Both the position numbers and the translations under genes were made by a program. 64,000 bases of DNA from Nocardia sp. (GTDB taxonomy: Bacteria; Actinomycetota; Actinomycetes; Mycobacteriales; Mycobacteriaceae). The notes below the pieces were generated by a model. The model saw only the letters and a program-made list of their open reading frames with translations. It was not told the origin of the DNA and did no database searches. The DNA lies in the NCBI RefSeq assembly GCF_025465275.1, contig NZ_JAODNK010000010.1, positions 1 to 64,000 on the forward strand, given 5' to 3'. Below are positions 1 to 8,735 of the stretch, in pieces. Numbering within the stretch: position 1 is the first letter of the stretch; every line of letters begins with the position of its first letter.

Positions 1-1
1 C

Positions 2-154
2 CCGGGGCGGACCGGGTGGATCGGGCCACCACACATCAACCCGACCGGGATACCGCAGGTGAACCATGTTCACCACCCTCTCGAGCAGAAGGCCGCCGCC
101 CTGGCACGCATCCGAGCCCGCAACGAACGGGAACTCAAACGCTTCCGCCAGTAG
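2..154 (+). CDS. C-terminal end of a probable DUF222/HNH (13E12-type) protein, partial
   Basis: The reading frame is open from the window edge to a TAG and gives 50 residues. It contains PPHINPTG followed by NHVHHP and a basic helical tail ending KRFRQ. In actinobacterial DUF222/HNH endonuclease-like proteins (REP13E12 family) a similar PPxxDxxxTPxxNxYHHP stretch closes the HNH region, so this is probably the end of such a protein. The start and the active site lie outside the window. The family call is from motif memory only and could be wrong; the alternative is an unrelated hypothetical protein. Confidence 0.4.
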   Translation, partial: PGRTGWIGPPHINPTGIPQVNHVHHPLEQKAAALARIRARNERELKRFRQ

Positions 155-873
155 GTCTTCTCCACCGACCTGTTTCACCGCCGGACTCCAGCCCCGCCGG
201 TGCTACAGGTCGTTGTGCGGGTTGGTTCTTCGGGTTCTTGGTCTTGTGGTTCTTGTCTTTTCGGGTTTTGTTCTCGAGAACGGGACCACAGCCAGTCCTG
301 CGGCCGGTACCGCAGGATCCCCCGGTACTGCGGAAGGTAAATCGGGTACCCCTCCTGACGTGCCCAGCACGGCCATCTCGGGCTCTGCCCGCACCCGGGA
401 ACCCAATACCCCCCTCAGTCGCAAGAAACCCAGGTGCACCGACTTGTCGCGGCATCGAATCCCCTCAAAGCGGGCACCACACAACCCTTCTCCCGGACCA
501 CAGCAGGTGCATCCACGGCACAGACCCGATAACGACTGTGCCGCTGAGACACCCGCTGTTCCGTCCCCCGCATCGGACGGACTCGATGCCGAAACAGTCA
601 GTGCACCTGGGTTTCTTGCGTCCGGGACACAGCCGGGCAGCAAAGGGGTATCGGCAAGGCCCGAGATGGCCGTACTGAGCATCCTGGAGTCGTCTCGATT
701 GACCTCCGGCGTTGGCTTTCCAGCAATAGAGACCCACGTCGGGTACGGCACTCGGGGTTCCCGCACTTCTTCCTTGTTCTGCATGACACCGGGGGAGCAA
801 CACCGGACACAGCTCACACCAACCGCAGAGGTAGGTTGCAAACAGCACAGCCCACACGAACGAGGAGTGATCA
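155..873. other. Intergenic stretch dominated by dyad symmetry
   Basis: No convincing gene is seen here. Overlapping open frames run on both strands but show no domain and appear to result from the G+C bias. The stretch contains a T/G-rich run near 221-275, a short CCTGCGG/CCGCAGG hairpin around 298-317 and the large inverted repeat listed separately. The last bases hold the Shine-Dalgarno sequence GAGGAG for the oxidase gene that follows. Confidence 0.5.
362..680. repeat. Large imperfect palindrome, arms of about 97 bp
   Basis: Two arms in inverted orientation (362-458 and 583-680) share the blocks GGCCATCTCGGGC, GCAAGAAACCCAGGTGCAC and CGGCATCGA in the same order and at nearly equal spacing, with less conserved sequence between the blocks. 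The centre contains a smaller hairpin, CGGCACAG (516-523) with CTGTGCCG (536-543). This could be a MITE-like or REP-like element, or a remnant of the mobile unit suggested by the neighbouring HNH-protein end. Confidence 0.7.
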
Positions 874-2220
874 ATGCGGATCGCAGTAGTCGGTGGCGGT
901 ATCAGCGGCCTGGTAGCGGCCTACCGGCTCCGTAAGGCGCTGGGCCCAGCCCCGGAGCTGATCCTCGTCGACCGCAGCAACCGCCTCGGCGGCATCCTCC
1001 GCACCACAGACATCGAAGGCGATCCGGTAGACCTCGGAGCCGAGGCGTTCGTGGGTCGCCGCCCTGAAATCCCGCAGCTCATGCGGGAATTGGGCATCGA
1101 AGAACAGCTGGTACACCCCGCTGGTCGCCGACCCCTGGTTTGGTCGGAGGGCGCCCCGCACCCCTTGCCGGAGCACACCCTCATGGGCATCCCGGCGTCC
1201 CCTGACAGCATGTCCGGCCTGGTGGACGCCGAGACGGTCGCCCGCATTGCCGCCGAACCGAATCGGCCATTGACCTGGGAGCGCGGCAGCGATATCTCCG
1301 TCGGAGCACTCGTCGCGGACAGGTTCGGCGAACAGGTGGTCCGCCGGAGCGTCGATCCACTACTGGGCGGCGTCTATGCCGGCACCGCAGGCTGGATCGG
1401 CGTCCGGGCCGCTCTCCCCACCCTGGCCGCAGCACTCGATGCCGGGGCGCGCAGCCTCTCGCAGGCGGTCGAAGACGCCCTCCCCCCGCCGTCCAGCACT
1501 CCCGTGTTCGGCGGTATCCGCGACGGTTACCGCGTGCTGCTGGATGCCCTCCGCGCCGCAGCCGATGTGAAGGTCGAAACCGATACTCCCGTAACGCGAC
1601 TCACGCGCACCGCCGCAGGCTGGCAACTCGACCCGATCGGCGCGGTCGATGCCGTAGTTCTGGCCACCCCGGCTCCCGTGACCGCCGAACTCCTGCGAGC
1701 GGTAGCCCCGCAAGCCGCTGAGCTGGCCGCCGGAATCGAGTTGTCGTCGTCTGCGGTGGTGGCGCTCGCACTCCCACAGGACACCGCGCTCCCCGACAAC
1801 TCCGGCATCCTCGTCGCCACCGGTGAAGCGTTGCGTGCCAAGGCTTTCACGCTGTCCAGCCGCAAGTGGCCGCACCTGGCCGCCCGCGAGGTAGCGCTGG
1901 TCCGAGCATCCTTCGGCCGCTTCGGCGACGATTCGATGCTGTCCTGGCAAGACGAGCAGCTGATCCAGGCCGCAGTCGAGGATCTCACCACGGTGACGGG
2001 TGCCGACATCAGTCCTCTGAGCGCGGTCGTGCAGCGCTGGCCAGGCGGCCTCCCGCAGTACGCGCCCGGCCATACCGCCCGCATCGCCGAACTCCGCGCT
2101 GCCACAGCCGATCTCGATGGCCTCGCACTGGCCGGCGCGTATCTCAACGGCGTGGGTGTCCCAGCATGCGCAGCCTCCGGCACGGCAGCCGCCACCCGCA
2201 TCGCCGAGCAGTTGGCCTGA
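874..2220 (+). CDS. cgoX: Coproporphyrinogen III / protoporphyrinogen oxidase
   Basis: FAD-dependent oxidase of 448 residues, the usual length for the family (HemY/HemG, now CgoX in Gram-positives). In actinobacteria it oxidises coproporphyrinogen III to coproporphyrin III, upstream of iron insertion and of HemQ. The N terminus has the dinucleotide-binding motif GGGISG (about 8-13) followed by an acidic residue and NRLGG, as expected for this amine-oxidase-like fold. The ATG start is preceded by GAGGAG. hemQ follows about 2 kb downstream, so both terminal steps of the coproporphyrin-dependent heme pathway are in one locus, although a convergent gene and a TetR gene separate them. The matching M. 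tuberculosis neighbourhood is Rv2677c (hemY) and Rv2676c (hemQ). Confidence 0.93.
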   Translation: MRIAVVGGGISGLVAAYRLRKALGPAPELILVDRSNRLGGILRTTDIEGDPVDLGAEAFVGRRPEIPQLMRELGIEEQLVHPAGRRPLVWSEGAPHPLPEHTLMGIPASPDSMSGLVDAETVARIAAEPNRPLTWERGSDISVGALVADRFGEQVVRRSVDPLLGGVYAGTAGWIGVRAALPTLAAALDAGARSLSQAVEDALPPPSSTPVFGGIRDGYRVLLDALRAAADVKVETDTPVTRLTRTAAGWQLDPIGAVDAVVLATPAPVTAELLRAVAPQAAELAAGIELSSSAVVALALPQDTALPDNSGILVATGEALRAKAFTLSSRKWPHLAAREVALVRASFGRFGDDSMLSWQDEQLIQAAVEDLTTVTGADISPLSAVVQRWPGGLPQYAPGHTARIAELRAATADLDGLALAGAYLNGVGVPACAASGTAAATRIAEQLA

Positions 2221-2700
2221 CAGCTACCGCTGCTGGACCGGCCAGGCAAATGGGCCCGACGGCTACCCCGACCCGACCGGACCTGCTACTGCTAATGGAC
2301 TGACTGGGCAGGTGGGCCTGACAGCTACCGGACCGGTGGCCGGACTGCTGTCGCTACTGGACTGACTGGGCAGGTGGGCGTGACAGCTACCGGTCCAGTG
2401 GCCGGACTGCTGTCGCTACTGGACTGACTGGGCAGGTGGGCGTGACAGCTACCGGACCGGTGGCCGGACTGCTGTCGCTACTGGACTGACCGAGTAGGTG
2501 GGCCTGAGGGCTACAGCTACCGGTCCGGCGGCTGGACTGCTACCACTACTGGACTGACCAGGTAGTGGGCCTGACGGCTACCGCTATCCGATCGCGCCGG
2601 ACGGGTACGCGGACCGCTTCCGCTACTGGATCGACCGGGCAGCTATCGCTACCGACGGGGCAGGTGCCGGGCCGCTACTGCTATCGGGCTGATCGAGCAG
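2219..2700. repeat. Minisatellite with 62-bp period
   Basis: Three units starting at 2299, 2361 and 2423 are spaced exactly 62 bp apart and nearly identical. Each has TGACTGGGCAGGTGGGC, a GACAGCTACCGG block and GGCCGGACTGCTGTCGCTAC. A fourth diverged copy starts at 2485, and degenerate copies continue on both sides. The period is not a multiple of three, so it is unlikely to be coding. It fills the gap between two convergent genes. Its unequal copies suggest expansion by slippage or recombination. Confidence 0.85.
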
Positions 2701-2717
2701 TTGGCTGCCCGCTGTTG

Positions 2718-3659
2718 CTATCCGACCAGATCGGAGGGATCGGTGTTCGCTCCGCAGATCACCACGGTCACCCGCTCGCCCGGCTCCGGCACATAGGCCC
2801 CCGACCGCAGTGCGGCCAGCGCCGTCCCCGCCGCATGCTCGACCGCGAGTCTGCGGTCGTCCCACAGGAATTGGCGCGCCGCGATGATCTGCTCGTCCGT
2901 CACCAGCACCGACCGCACGTCACCGGCGGCTGCGGCCGCGAGCGCCATTTCGCTGGTGCGTCGTGCGCCCAGTGAGTCGGCGGCGATGGAGTCGATCGGC
3001 ACATCGACCGGATGTCCTGCTGCCAGACCGGCATTGAAGGCCCGGCAGTACTCGGGTTCGACGGCGACCACTCGAATACCGTGGTGCGCAGCAGCTGTCG
3101 CGACCCCTGTCAGCAGCCCGCCGCCGCCCACCGCGACGACGACCGTATCGGTATCCGGGGCCTGCGCGACGATCTCCTCCAGCAGCGTCCCCGCTCCGGC
3201 CGCAATGTAGGGGTCGTCGTAAGCGTGTGACCGCAGCGCTCCCGTTGCCGCGGCGTACCTTTCGCATTCGGAAGCGGCATCGGCATACGACTCTCCACCG
3301 GACATGACCTGTGCGCCCAGCGCCCGCAGCCGCGCCACTTTCACCGGCGGTGCGGAGTCGGGCAGGAATACCGTGGCCGCGGAATCGACCATGTGCGCGG
3401 CCCACGCGCACGCGACTCCCGCATTGCCGCCCGAGGCGATGGTCACCCCGACCCGGGGCAGCAGTCCCCGTTCCCGGTGCGCCAGCATGAAATTGACCGC
3501 ACCGCGGGCCTTGAAGCTGCCGGAATGCTGCAGGTGTTCGAGTGCCAGTCGCCACTGCCGGCCGCCCTGGCCCGCTTCGTCCGGGGTGAGCACGATCGGT
3601 CGCACATGTGCCGATATGCGGTCGGTGGCCGCCTTCACGTCGGCGTAAGTCGGATGCAC
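2718..3659 (-). CDS. Serine/threonine dehydratase-like PLP enzyme
   Basis: Fold-type II PLP enzyme of 313 residues, probably a catabolic-type threonine/serine ammonia-lyase. The PLP-lysine motif GSFKARGA is visible with Lys at about 50, followed by a substrate loop (SGGNAGVA instead of the usual SSGNH-A) and the phosphate-binding loop VGGGGLL at about 175. There is no C-terminal ACT-like regulatory domain, so it resembles the short form. The start is GTG with GAAGGAA upstream. It is transcribed away from a TetR-family gene with a small dyad between them, which suggests regulation by that repressor. Exact substrate is not certain; serine racemase or another beta-eliminating lyase of the family is possible. 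Confidence 0.85.
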   Translation of the reverse strand: MHPTYADVKAATDRISAHVRPIVLTPDEAGQGGRQWRLALEHLQHSGSFKARGAVNFMLAHRERGLLPRVGVTIASGGNAGVACAWAAHMVDSAATVFLPDSAPPVKVARLRALGAQVMSGGESYADAASECERYAAATGALRSHAYDDPYIAAGAGTLLEEIVAQAPDTDTVVVAVGGGGLLTGVATAAAHHGIRVVAVEPEYCRAFNAGLAAGHPVDVPIDSIAADSLGARRTSEMALAAAAAGDVRSVLVTDEQIIAARQFLWDDRRLAVEHAAGTALAALRSGAYVPEPGERVTVVICGANTDPSDLVG

Positions 3660-3707
3660 TGCACTTCCTTCGCTGGATCGCTTCGGGCGGGTCGCTGGAG
3701 CGGATAA

Positions 3708-3723
3708 TTACACTGTAACTTAC
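3708..3723. promoter_or_regulatory. Dyad in the dehydratase/TetR divergent promoter
   Basis: TTACACTGTAA is an 11-bp palindrome, and the overlapping GTAACTTAC is a second near-perfect dyad. They sit in the about 70-bp gap between two divergent start codons, just upstream of the TetR-type gene. This is a natural candidate operator for it. No binding data exist; the inference is from symmetry and position. Confidence 0.5.
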
Positions 3724-3732
3724 GCTGGTTTC

Positions 3733-4383
3733 ATGCCAAGGACCTCGAAGACGCTCGAGCAGGCGACCCCGGAGGCGATCGCCCGCGCCGGGTTGGCGAT
3801 CATCGAATCCCACGGCGCCGCGCAGCTCAGTTTCCGTGCCATCGCGTCGTATCTGAAGGTCTCGCACACCACGGTGGTGCGGCGCGGCGGCGGCGATCTC
3901 AATGGCCTGCTCGACCTGCTCGCGGATCATCTCGCCGCCGATCTGCCCGATATCGCCCCGGGCTCGCTGCCCTGGGCGCAGGCCACCGAGCAGCGTTTCT
4001 GTTCCTGGTACGCCCTGATCGCCGCCCATCCGGTGCTCGTGCTGCTGCGCGAAAGGCGCCCCCTGCTCGGCCCCCGCCTGCTGGCTCGACTGACCGAACC
4101 CCAAGTGGCCGACAATCTTTCGCTCGGTCTCGACGTGACCGATGCCCTCCGAGCGTATCGGGAGATGTACCTGTTCACGCTCGGTTGCGCCGCACTGGTG
4201 GAGCACGCGGATCTGAAAGCCGTTCAGCTGCGCACCCGTACGCACCTCGCCGCCCTGGATCCGGACGAGTATCCGCTGCTCTCAGCGCATATGAACGCCG
4301 TCGCTGATGCTGTCACCTCCGAGGATCCGTTCCGCGACGGCCTGCGCCGCCTCATCGACTCCTGGGCCGCCACCGCGCGCTGA
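3733..4383 (+). CDS. TetR-family transcriptional regulator
   Basis: The 216-residue protein has an N-terminal helix-turn-helix of TetR type ([14 protein letters not shown], then [20 protein letters not shown], about 15-55) and a variable helical ligand domain. The usual tyrosine-containing recognition helix (YxHF) is changed to VVRRGGG, so the HTH is slightly atypical. It is divergent from the PLP dehydratase with 73 bp between starts and a dyad in the gap, and probably represses that gene and itself. The ligand is unknown. Its stop lies about 60 bp before hemQ, so read-through into hemQ is possible. Confidence 0.75.
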   Translation: MPRTSKTLEQATPEAIARAGLAIIESHGAAQLSFRAIASYLKVSHTTVVRRGGGDLNGLLDLLADHLAADLPDIAPGSLPWAQATEQRFCSWYALIAAHPVLVLLRERRPLLGPRLLARLTEPQVADNLSLGLDVTDALRAYREMYLFTLGCAALVEHADLKAVQLRTRTHLAALDPDEYPLLSAHMNAVADAVTSEDPFRDGLRRLIDSWAATAR

Positions 4384-4445
4384 GCCTGTCCGAATCCGCC
4401 GGGTCCGCTGCCGCCGCCGGTGCGGTCGAATGGCACGATGGGGGC

Positions 4446-5141
4446 ATGGCGCGACTCGACTACAAGTCCCTGAACGACACCATCCGCTACCTAATGTTCT
4501 CGGTGTTCCAGGTGGAGCCCGGTGTGCTGGGGGAGGATCGGGCGGCTGCCATCAAGGAGGCCCGGGCCTTCTTCGATTCGCTGGAAGAGCGCGGGGTGGT
4601 GGTGCGCGGGCTGTACGACGTCGCCGGTATGCGCGCCGACGCCGATTTCATGATCTGGTGGCACGCCGAACGGATCGAGGATCTGCAGGCCGCCTACTCC
4701 GATTTCCGCCGCGTCACCGAGCTCGGTTCGGTCTCCAATCCGGTGTGGAGCAATGCGGCCCTGCACCGCCCGGCGGAGTTCAACAAGAGCCATCTGCCGG
4801 CATTCCTGACCGGCGAGGAGCCGGGCAACTACATCTGCGTGTACCCGTTCGTGCGCTCCTACGACTGGTATCTGCTCCCGGACGAGGAGCGTCGCAAGAT
4901 GCTGGCCGATCACGGCAAGGCCGCCCGCGGCTACCCGGATGTGCGCGCCAATACCGTGGCGTCGTTCGCGCTCGGCGACTACGAGTGGATCCTGGCCTTC
5001 GAGGCTCCGGAGCTGCACCGCATCGTCGATCTCATGCGTGATCTGCGCGCCACCGAGGCGAGGTTGCATGTGCGCGAAGAGGTCCCGTTCTTCACGGGCC
5101 CGCGCGTCGAGGTCGAGCAGCTCATCGCCGCTCTGCCGTAG
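4446..5141 (+). CDS. hemQ: Coproheme decarboxylase / heme synthase HemQ (ChdC)
   Basis: Cytosolic enzyme of 231 residues that converts Fe-coproporphyrin III (coproheme) to heme b using peroxide, the last step of the coproporphyrin-dependent pathway. The chlorite-dismutase-like signature is clear: [10 protein letters not shown] (about 133-142) with the reactive-tyrosine region, and DHGKAARGY with His at about 156 as the expected proximal heme ligand. The length fits the actinobacterial family. The ATG follows a GATGGGG Shine-Dalgarno. It shares its locus with the coproporphyrinogen oxidase upstream and the convergent msrB downstream, as in M. tuberculosis. Confidence 0.95.
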   Translation: MARLDYKSLNDTIRYLMFSVFQVEPGVLGEDRAAAIKEARAFFDSLEERGVVVRGLYDVAGMRADADFMIWWHAERIEDLQAAYSDFRRVTELGSVSNPVWSNAALHRPAEFNKSHLPAFLTGEEPGNYICVYPFVRSYDWYLLPDEERRKMLADHGKAARGYPDVRANTVASFALGDYEWILAFEAPELHRIVDLMRDLRATEARLHVREEVPFFTGPRVEVEQLIAALP

Positions 5142-5177
5142 AAAGTATCGACGCCGCCGCAAGTAACCGTCTGTTAG

Positions 5178-5193
5178 CCGGGCCGCTGCCCGG
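5178..5193. terminator. Short GC hairpin between convergent hemQ and msrB
   Basis: CCGGGC-CGCT-GCCCGG forms a 6-bp stem with a 4-base loop. It is followed on the plus strand by GAAAAG, and lies between the stop codons of hemQ and msrB, which converge. It is compatible with a bidirectional terminator, but there is no long U-tract. Confidence 0.5.
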
Positions 5194-5243
5194 AAAAGTT
5201 GGGGCATGCACGAAACCGTGTATGCCCCATAGTGTTTCTGCGA

Positions 5244-5687
5244 CTAGCTTGTTGCGTCGTCCGAGGGGTGCAGTCGCAGCGAGATCGAGTTGATGCAGTA
5301 CCGCTTGTCCGTGGGCGTGGGGTAACCTTCGCCCTCGAACACGTGGCCCAGATGGCTGTGGCAGTTGGCGCACAGCACTTCTACCCGGTGCGCGCCGAGC
5401 GAGTCGTCGGCCCGCAGGATGACTGACTCCGACTCGGCCGGATCGAAGAACGACGGCCACCCGCAGTGCGAATGGAACTTCTCACCGCTGCGGAACAATT
5501 CGGCGCCACAGGCCCGGCACTCGTATATGCCGCCGGTTTCGGTATCGGTGTATTCCCCGGTGTACGCACGTTCGGTGCCGGCCTCCCGCAGGACGCGGTA
5601 TTCGTCCGGGCTCAGCTTGGCTCGCCATTCCTGAGGGCTGAGCTGAATGCGCGGTGCCGGTAGCGAGGTATCAGCGTCGGAACTCAT
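5244..5687 (-). CDS. msrB: Peptide-methionine (R)-S-oxide reductase MsrB
   Basis: Repairs methionine-R-sulfoxide in oxidised proteins, in the cytosol, using thioredoxin as reductant. The 147 residues match the full MsrB fold. Two zinc CxxC pairs are present (CRAC at about 57-60, CANC at about 106-109), with the conserved HCGWPSF, the GHVF motif and the catalytic cysteine in RYCINSISL (about Cys131). The ATG has GTGGAG upstream. It is followed at a 38-bp gap by aftC in the opposite reading order but on the same strand (aftC lies upstream), matching the Rv2673-Rv2674 pair of M. tuberculosis. Confidence 0.96.
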   Translation of the reverse strand: MSSDADTSLPAPRIQLSPQEWRAKLSPDEYRVLREAGTERAYTGEYTDTETGGIYECRACGAELFRSGEKFHSHCGWPSFFDPAESESVILRADDSLGAHRVEVLCANCHSHLGHVFEGEGYPTPTDKRYCINSISLRLHPSDDATS

Positions 5688-5725
5688 GGCTCCACGCTAA
5701 TACCTTGCTCGCGAGGATGTCCGGG

Positions 5726-7039
5726 TCAGGTTGTGACCGTCTCGGGAACAGCGTGCCGGGCGTGCCCGTTGTGCACGCTGGCCTGGTCGGTCGGGGCGGT
5801 CTCAGGATGCATCCACGCGGGGTCGAGCGTCTTGCCGACCTGCAACCGTCCCTCACGCCGCGCGGCCAGGTAGCGGTCGCCGAGCACGCAGAACGCCACG
5901 ATGAGCAGCAGTCCCCACCCGAAGGTGACGCGCAGGTAGTCGAGCATCCGCCCGACGCTCTGCCAGCGGTCCGACAGCCACTTGTCGTAGGACATGAATC
6001 CGAATACCGCCACCCAGGCCGGCCAGTTCCGCATCACCGAATTGCGTTGCACCACAGTCATGAGCATCGGGATCAGGAACATCGAGTAGTACATCTGGCC
6101 CAGCGACCCGAGCAGCATGGTGCCGCCGAACAGAATGCCGGAGGTGGTGCAGATGAAGAAGACCTCGTCGTCGCGGTAGTACCGGTACAGCAGCCACAGC
6201 GTGATCAGCACCGCGACGCCGAGGACGATCCGGATGATCCAGGTCAGCCAGTCCGCAACGCCGTAGTACCCGGCATTGCCGACGATCGCGCTGTTGAAGT
6301 AGTCCCGCGACTCCGTCAGGTACGGCAGCGTGTGGCTCCAGAACTGGCTGTAGTCCACGATCAGTGGCCAGGCGAGCAGGTTCAGCACGACCGGAGTGCC
6401 CAGCGCGGTAATCAGCACCTTCCACTGCCCGCGCGCCAGCGGGATCAGCAGCAGCGGGGCGACCAGTGGGCCCTTCACCGAAATCGCCAATCCCAGAGCG
6501 ACACCGGCCCACAGATCCCGCCGCTTCAGCAGCAGGTGGAAGAACGCGACCATCGCCATCAGCAGGCAGCCGTCGATATTGGTGAAGACCAGTGTGTTGA
6601 CCACCGTCTCCGACATGAACATGGCCAGCAGCAGCGCCGGTGCGGCGACCGAGCTCACGGTGAAGTTGAACAGCTTCAGCAGCAGATACCAGGCAACGAT
6701 AATCGCGGCGGCATTGAGCAGGATGAAGCACCAGCGGGACTTCTCCGGGTCGATGATCGCCAGCGGCGCGATCATCAGCGTCCCGCTCGGCGGGTACAGG
6801 TAGTGCGGGTCGGTCGAGGCGAAGTTCGCGCCGTAGATCGCCTTGTGGTTCAGGAACGCCAGCGATGCGTTGTACACGGGCTTGAAGTCGTCGGTGATCG
6901 TCACATTGACGGCCTTGATGAAGACCCGGTTCAGCACAGTCAGGACCGCTAACGGCCACAGAGCGAAGTTCAGGACCTCGGCGGTGGTGCGAGCGGTGCG
7001 GGGCTCGAGCTGGCGAAGGAACACTCGGGCACGGTACAC
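5726..7039 (-). CDS. aftC: Alpha-(1->3)-arabinofuranosyltransferase AftC (GT87 membrane protein)
   Basis: Polytopic glycosyltransferase (437 residues, about ten hydrophobic segments) that adds alpha-1,3 arabinofuranose branches to arabinogalactan/lipoarabinomannan from decaprenyl-phosphoarabinose. NITDDFKPVY-type sequence near residue 30-38 (here VTITDDFKPVY) carries the aspartate known to be essential in M. tuberculosis AftC. DPHYLYPPSGTLMIAP, TLVFTNIDGC and RNWPAWVAVFGFMSYD also match the mycobacterial protein closely by memory. The start is GTG with a GGGG-containing leader. It is upstream of msrB on the same strand, as in Rv2673. Its presence points to a mycolic-acid type cell wall. Confidence 0.93.
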   Translation of the reverse strand: MYRARVFLRQLEPRTARTTAEVLNFALWPLAVLTVLNRVFIKAVNVTITDDFKPVYNASLAFLNHKAIYGANFASTDPHYLYPPSGTLMIAPLAIIDPEKSRWCFILLNAAAIIVAWYLLLKLFNFTVSSVAAPALLLAMFMSETVVNTLVFTNIDGCLLMAMVAFFHLLLKRRDLWAGVALGLAISVKGPLVAPLLLIPLARGQWKVLITALGTPVVLNLLAWPLIVDYSQFWSHTLPYLTESRDYFNSAIVGNAGYYGVADWLTWIIRIVLGVAVLITLWLLYRYYRDDEVFFICTTSGILFGGTMLLGSLGQMYYSMFLIPMLMTVVQRNSVMRNWPAWVAVFGFMSYDKWLSDRWQSVGRMLDYLRVTFGWGLLLIVAFCVLGDRYLAARREGRLQVGKTLDPAWMHPETAPTDQASVHNGHARHAVPETVTT

Positions 7040-7136
7040 CGAATACCCCGGTCACCGTTGCGCGGACCCGCCGCGACAGGTTCCGTCAAATGCTGGCGGG
7101 TCGTGTCGTTCCGGAGCGGCGGCCGAGTAGAACCAG

Positions 7137-8699
7137 CTAGGCCGGGCAGGCGGTGCCGTCCTCGGGCAGTGTCGCATCTTTCAGGTAGTCGGTGACAGCC
7201 TGCTGGACACATCCGGAGTGCGCGAAGGCCGGGTGCCCCCAGCCCTGCCATTCCACGGTGGAGGTGCGCGCCCCGGCCGCGCCGAGCGCGCCCGTGACGG
7301 TGGGCCGGCTGTCGACTCCGGCGACCGGGTCGGCGTCGCCGCCGACCACCAGCACGGGTCGATCGAACTTGTCCGGCATGGCGACCGCGGTGGCGCTCGG
7401 CCAGGCCGAACAGGCCATCAGATCGATGGCGGCGACCCGGCCGAACACCGTGTACTTGCCCGCCCACTGGCTCACGAGCTCTTTGGCACGGACCGGGGTG
7501 GTGGGTTGCTGATTGTCGCTGCAGCGGTTGACGAATTCGCCGTCATTGGCGACGGCCGCGGCTTGGCGCAGCACGATCGGCGTAATCGGCCCGCGGTCAC
7601 CGCGCCCGAGAGCCGAAAGCGCATCGGCGAATTCGGTGAGTTGCGGGTTCTGCAGCGTGCGCGGATCGCTGAGGTAGCCGTTGAGCGTAGTGACCAGCGC
7701 CGCTGCCGACAGATCCCCGAATTCGCCGTTACCGGCCCGATTGACCAGTGTGAGGATGGCGGCGTGCGGGTCGCTGCCCAGTGAACAGTTCAGTGCCGCA
7801 CAGCGTTGCGAGAATCCGGTCAGTGCGGCCTCGGCCCCGCGCACCTGCTGCTCGCTGCGCCCGATGGCGTCCAGACCCACCGCCTGCGGCGAATCGAGCA
7901 CCATCCGGCCGAGGTGATCGCCGTACTTGTGCGCATAGCTGAGCGCGACGGTCGCACCGCTGCCGGTGCCCATCAGCGCGATGTGATCGACCTGCCAGGT
8001 CTTGCGCAACTGGTCGATGTCATCGGCGGCGTGCGCGGCATCGAAGGTCCCCTGCGCGGGGGACAGGAAGTCCAGGCACGCGATGGTGGCGTCCTGGCTG
8101 GCCTTGGCCACCGCGTCGACGGGATCGGTTGTGCCGTGCGTGAATTGGGCCTGATCGGTGAGCGTGCGGCGAATGTCGTCGGTCAGGCAGCTGACCGGCT
8201 GCGAGCTGCCGATACCGCGCCGATCGATGGCCACGATGGGCCGCGTCGCCAGCAGCACTCCGGCCGGACTGGCCGCGAGCCCCGCCAGCGTGGCGGTGGA
8301 GGCGCGGTCGTAGCCCGATGTCAGCACCAGCGGCACGGCATCTTTCGGGGTCCGGTCATAGCGGGCGCGCATGGCCGCGGTGCGGAAATTGCCGCCGACC
8401 CCACCCCCGGCATCGACCTCCGTGCTGAATTCCGCGCATTCGAGAATCAGTCCCTGCGGCGGTGCGCCCAGTGACAGCAGGCTGAAGGTCGGCGCGGTGC
8501 AGTCGTGCCACGCCAGATCGGTCTTGGGCAGTTCGGGTGCGGGCGGGGCGGCGGGTCCGGGCGCGGCGGTGACCGCGACCCCCGCTTGATGGGGGCGTTC
8601 CACGGCGACGGCGGGCCGGTCGGAGGGCCCGGCGCCACAGCCGGTGGTCACCAGGATCGAAAGTGTGGACGCCAGCAGAGCGGCCCGAGTCCAGCGCAT
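7137..8699 (-). CDS. Exported alpha/beta-hydrolase, probable lipoprotein (Rv2672-like)
   Basis: 520 residues with an N-terminal hydrophobic segment ending in a cysteine (ILVTTGCG, Cys about 21), followed by a Pro/Ala-rich linker, so a lipid-anchored or secreted protein is likely; the lipobox is not classical. The body is a TAP-like alpha/beta-hydrolase: a nucleophile elbow GTGSGAT, an acid loop GGDADPVAG and a C-terminal WGHPAFAHSGC with the histidine. The position beside aftC and a RibD-like gene matches Rv2672, annotated there as a possible secreted protease. The substrate is unknown. It lies about 100 bp upstream of nothing regulatory that I can see. Confidence 0.85.
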   Translation of the reverse strand: MRWTRAALLASTLSILVTTGCGAGPSDRPAVAVERPHQAGVAVTAAPGPAAPPAPELPKTDLAWHDCTAPTFSLLSLGAPPQGLILECAEFSTEVDAGGGVGGNFRTAAMRARYDRTPKDAVPLVLTSGYDRASTATLAGLAASPAGVLLATRPIVAIDRRGIGSSQPVSCLTDDIRRTLTDQAQFTHGTTDPVDAVAKASQDATIACLDFLSPAQGTFDAAHAADDIDQLRKTWQVDHIALMGTGSGATVALSYAHKYGDHLGRMVLDSPQAVGLDAIGRSEQQVRGAEAALTGFSQRCAALNCSLGSDPHAAILTLVNRAGNGEFGDLSAAALVTTLNGYLSDPRTLQNPQLTEFADALSALGRGDRGPITPIVLRQAAAVANDGEFVNRCSDNQQPTTPVRAKELVSQWAGKYTVFGRVAAIDLMACSAWPSATAVAMPDKFDRPVLVVGGDADPVAGVDSRPTVTGALGAAGARTSTVEWQGWGHPAFAHSGCVQQAVTDYLKDATLPEDGTACPA

Positions 8700-8735
8700 G
8701 CGGTACAGCCTGCCAGGTCCGGCGTCCGGTTTCAG

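Noticed and set aside
16..935. Long overlapping plus-strand frames before the oxidase gene
   Set aside because: No domains, composition matches codon-position bias, and they run through the palindrome and into the real gene in another frame.
2299..2552. CRISPR-like array
   Set aside because: No spacers between copies; the whole 62-bp unit repeats, as in a minisatellite.
3733..4383. TetR gene as part of the heme operon
   Set aside because: The dyad and divergent position make the PLP enzyme a better target; only proximity links it to hemQ.
5654..6952. 432-codon plus-strand frame opposite aftC
   Set aside because: Gln/His/Arg-rich sequence without domain, antisense to a clear membrane transferase.
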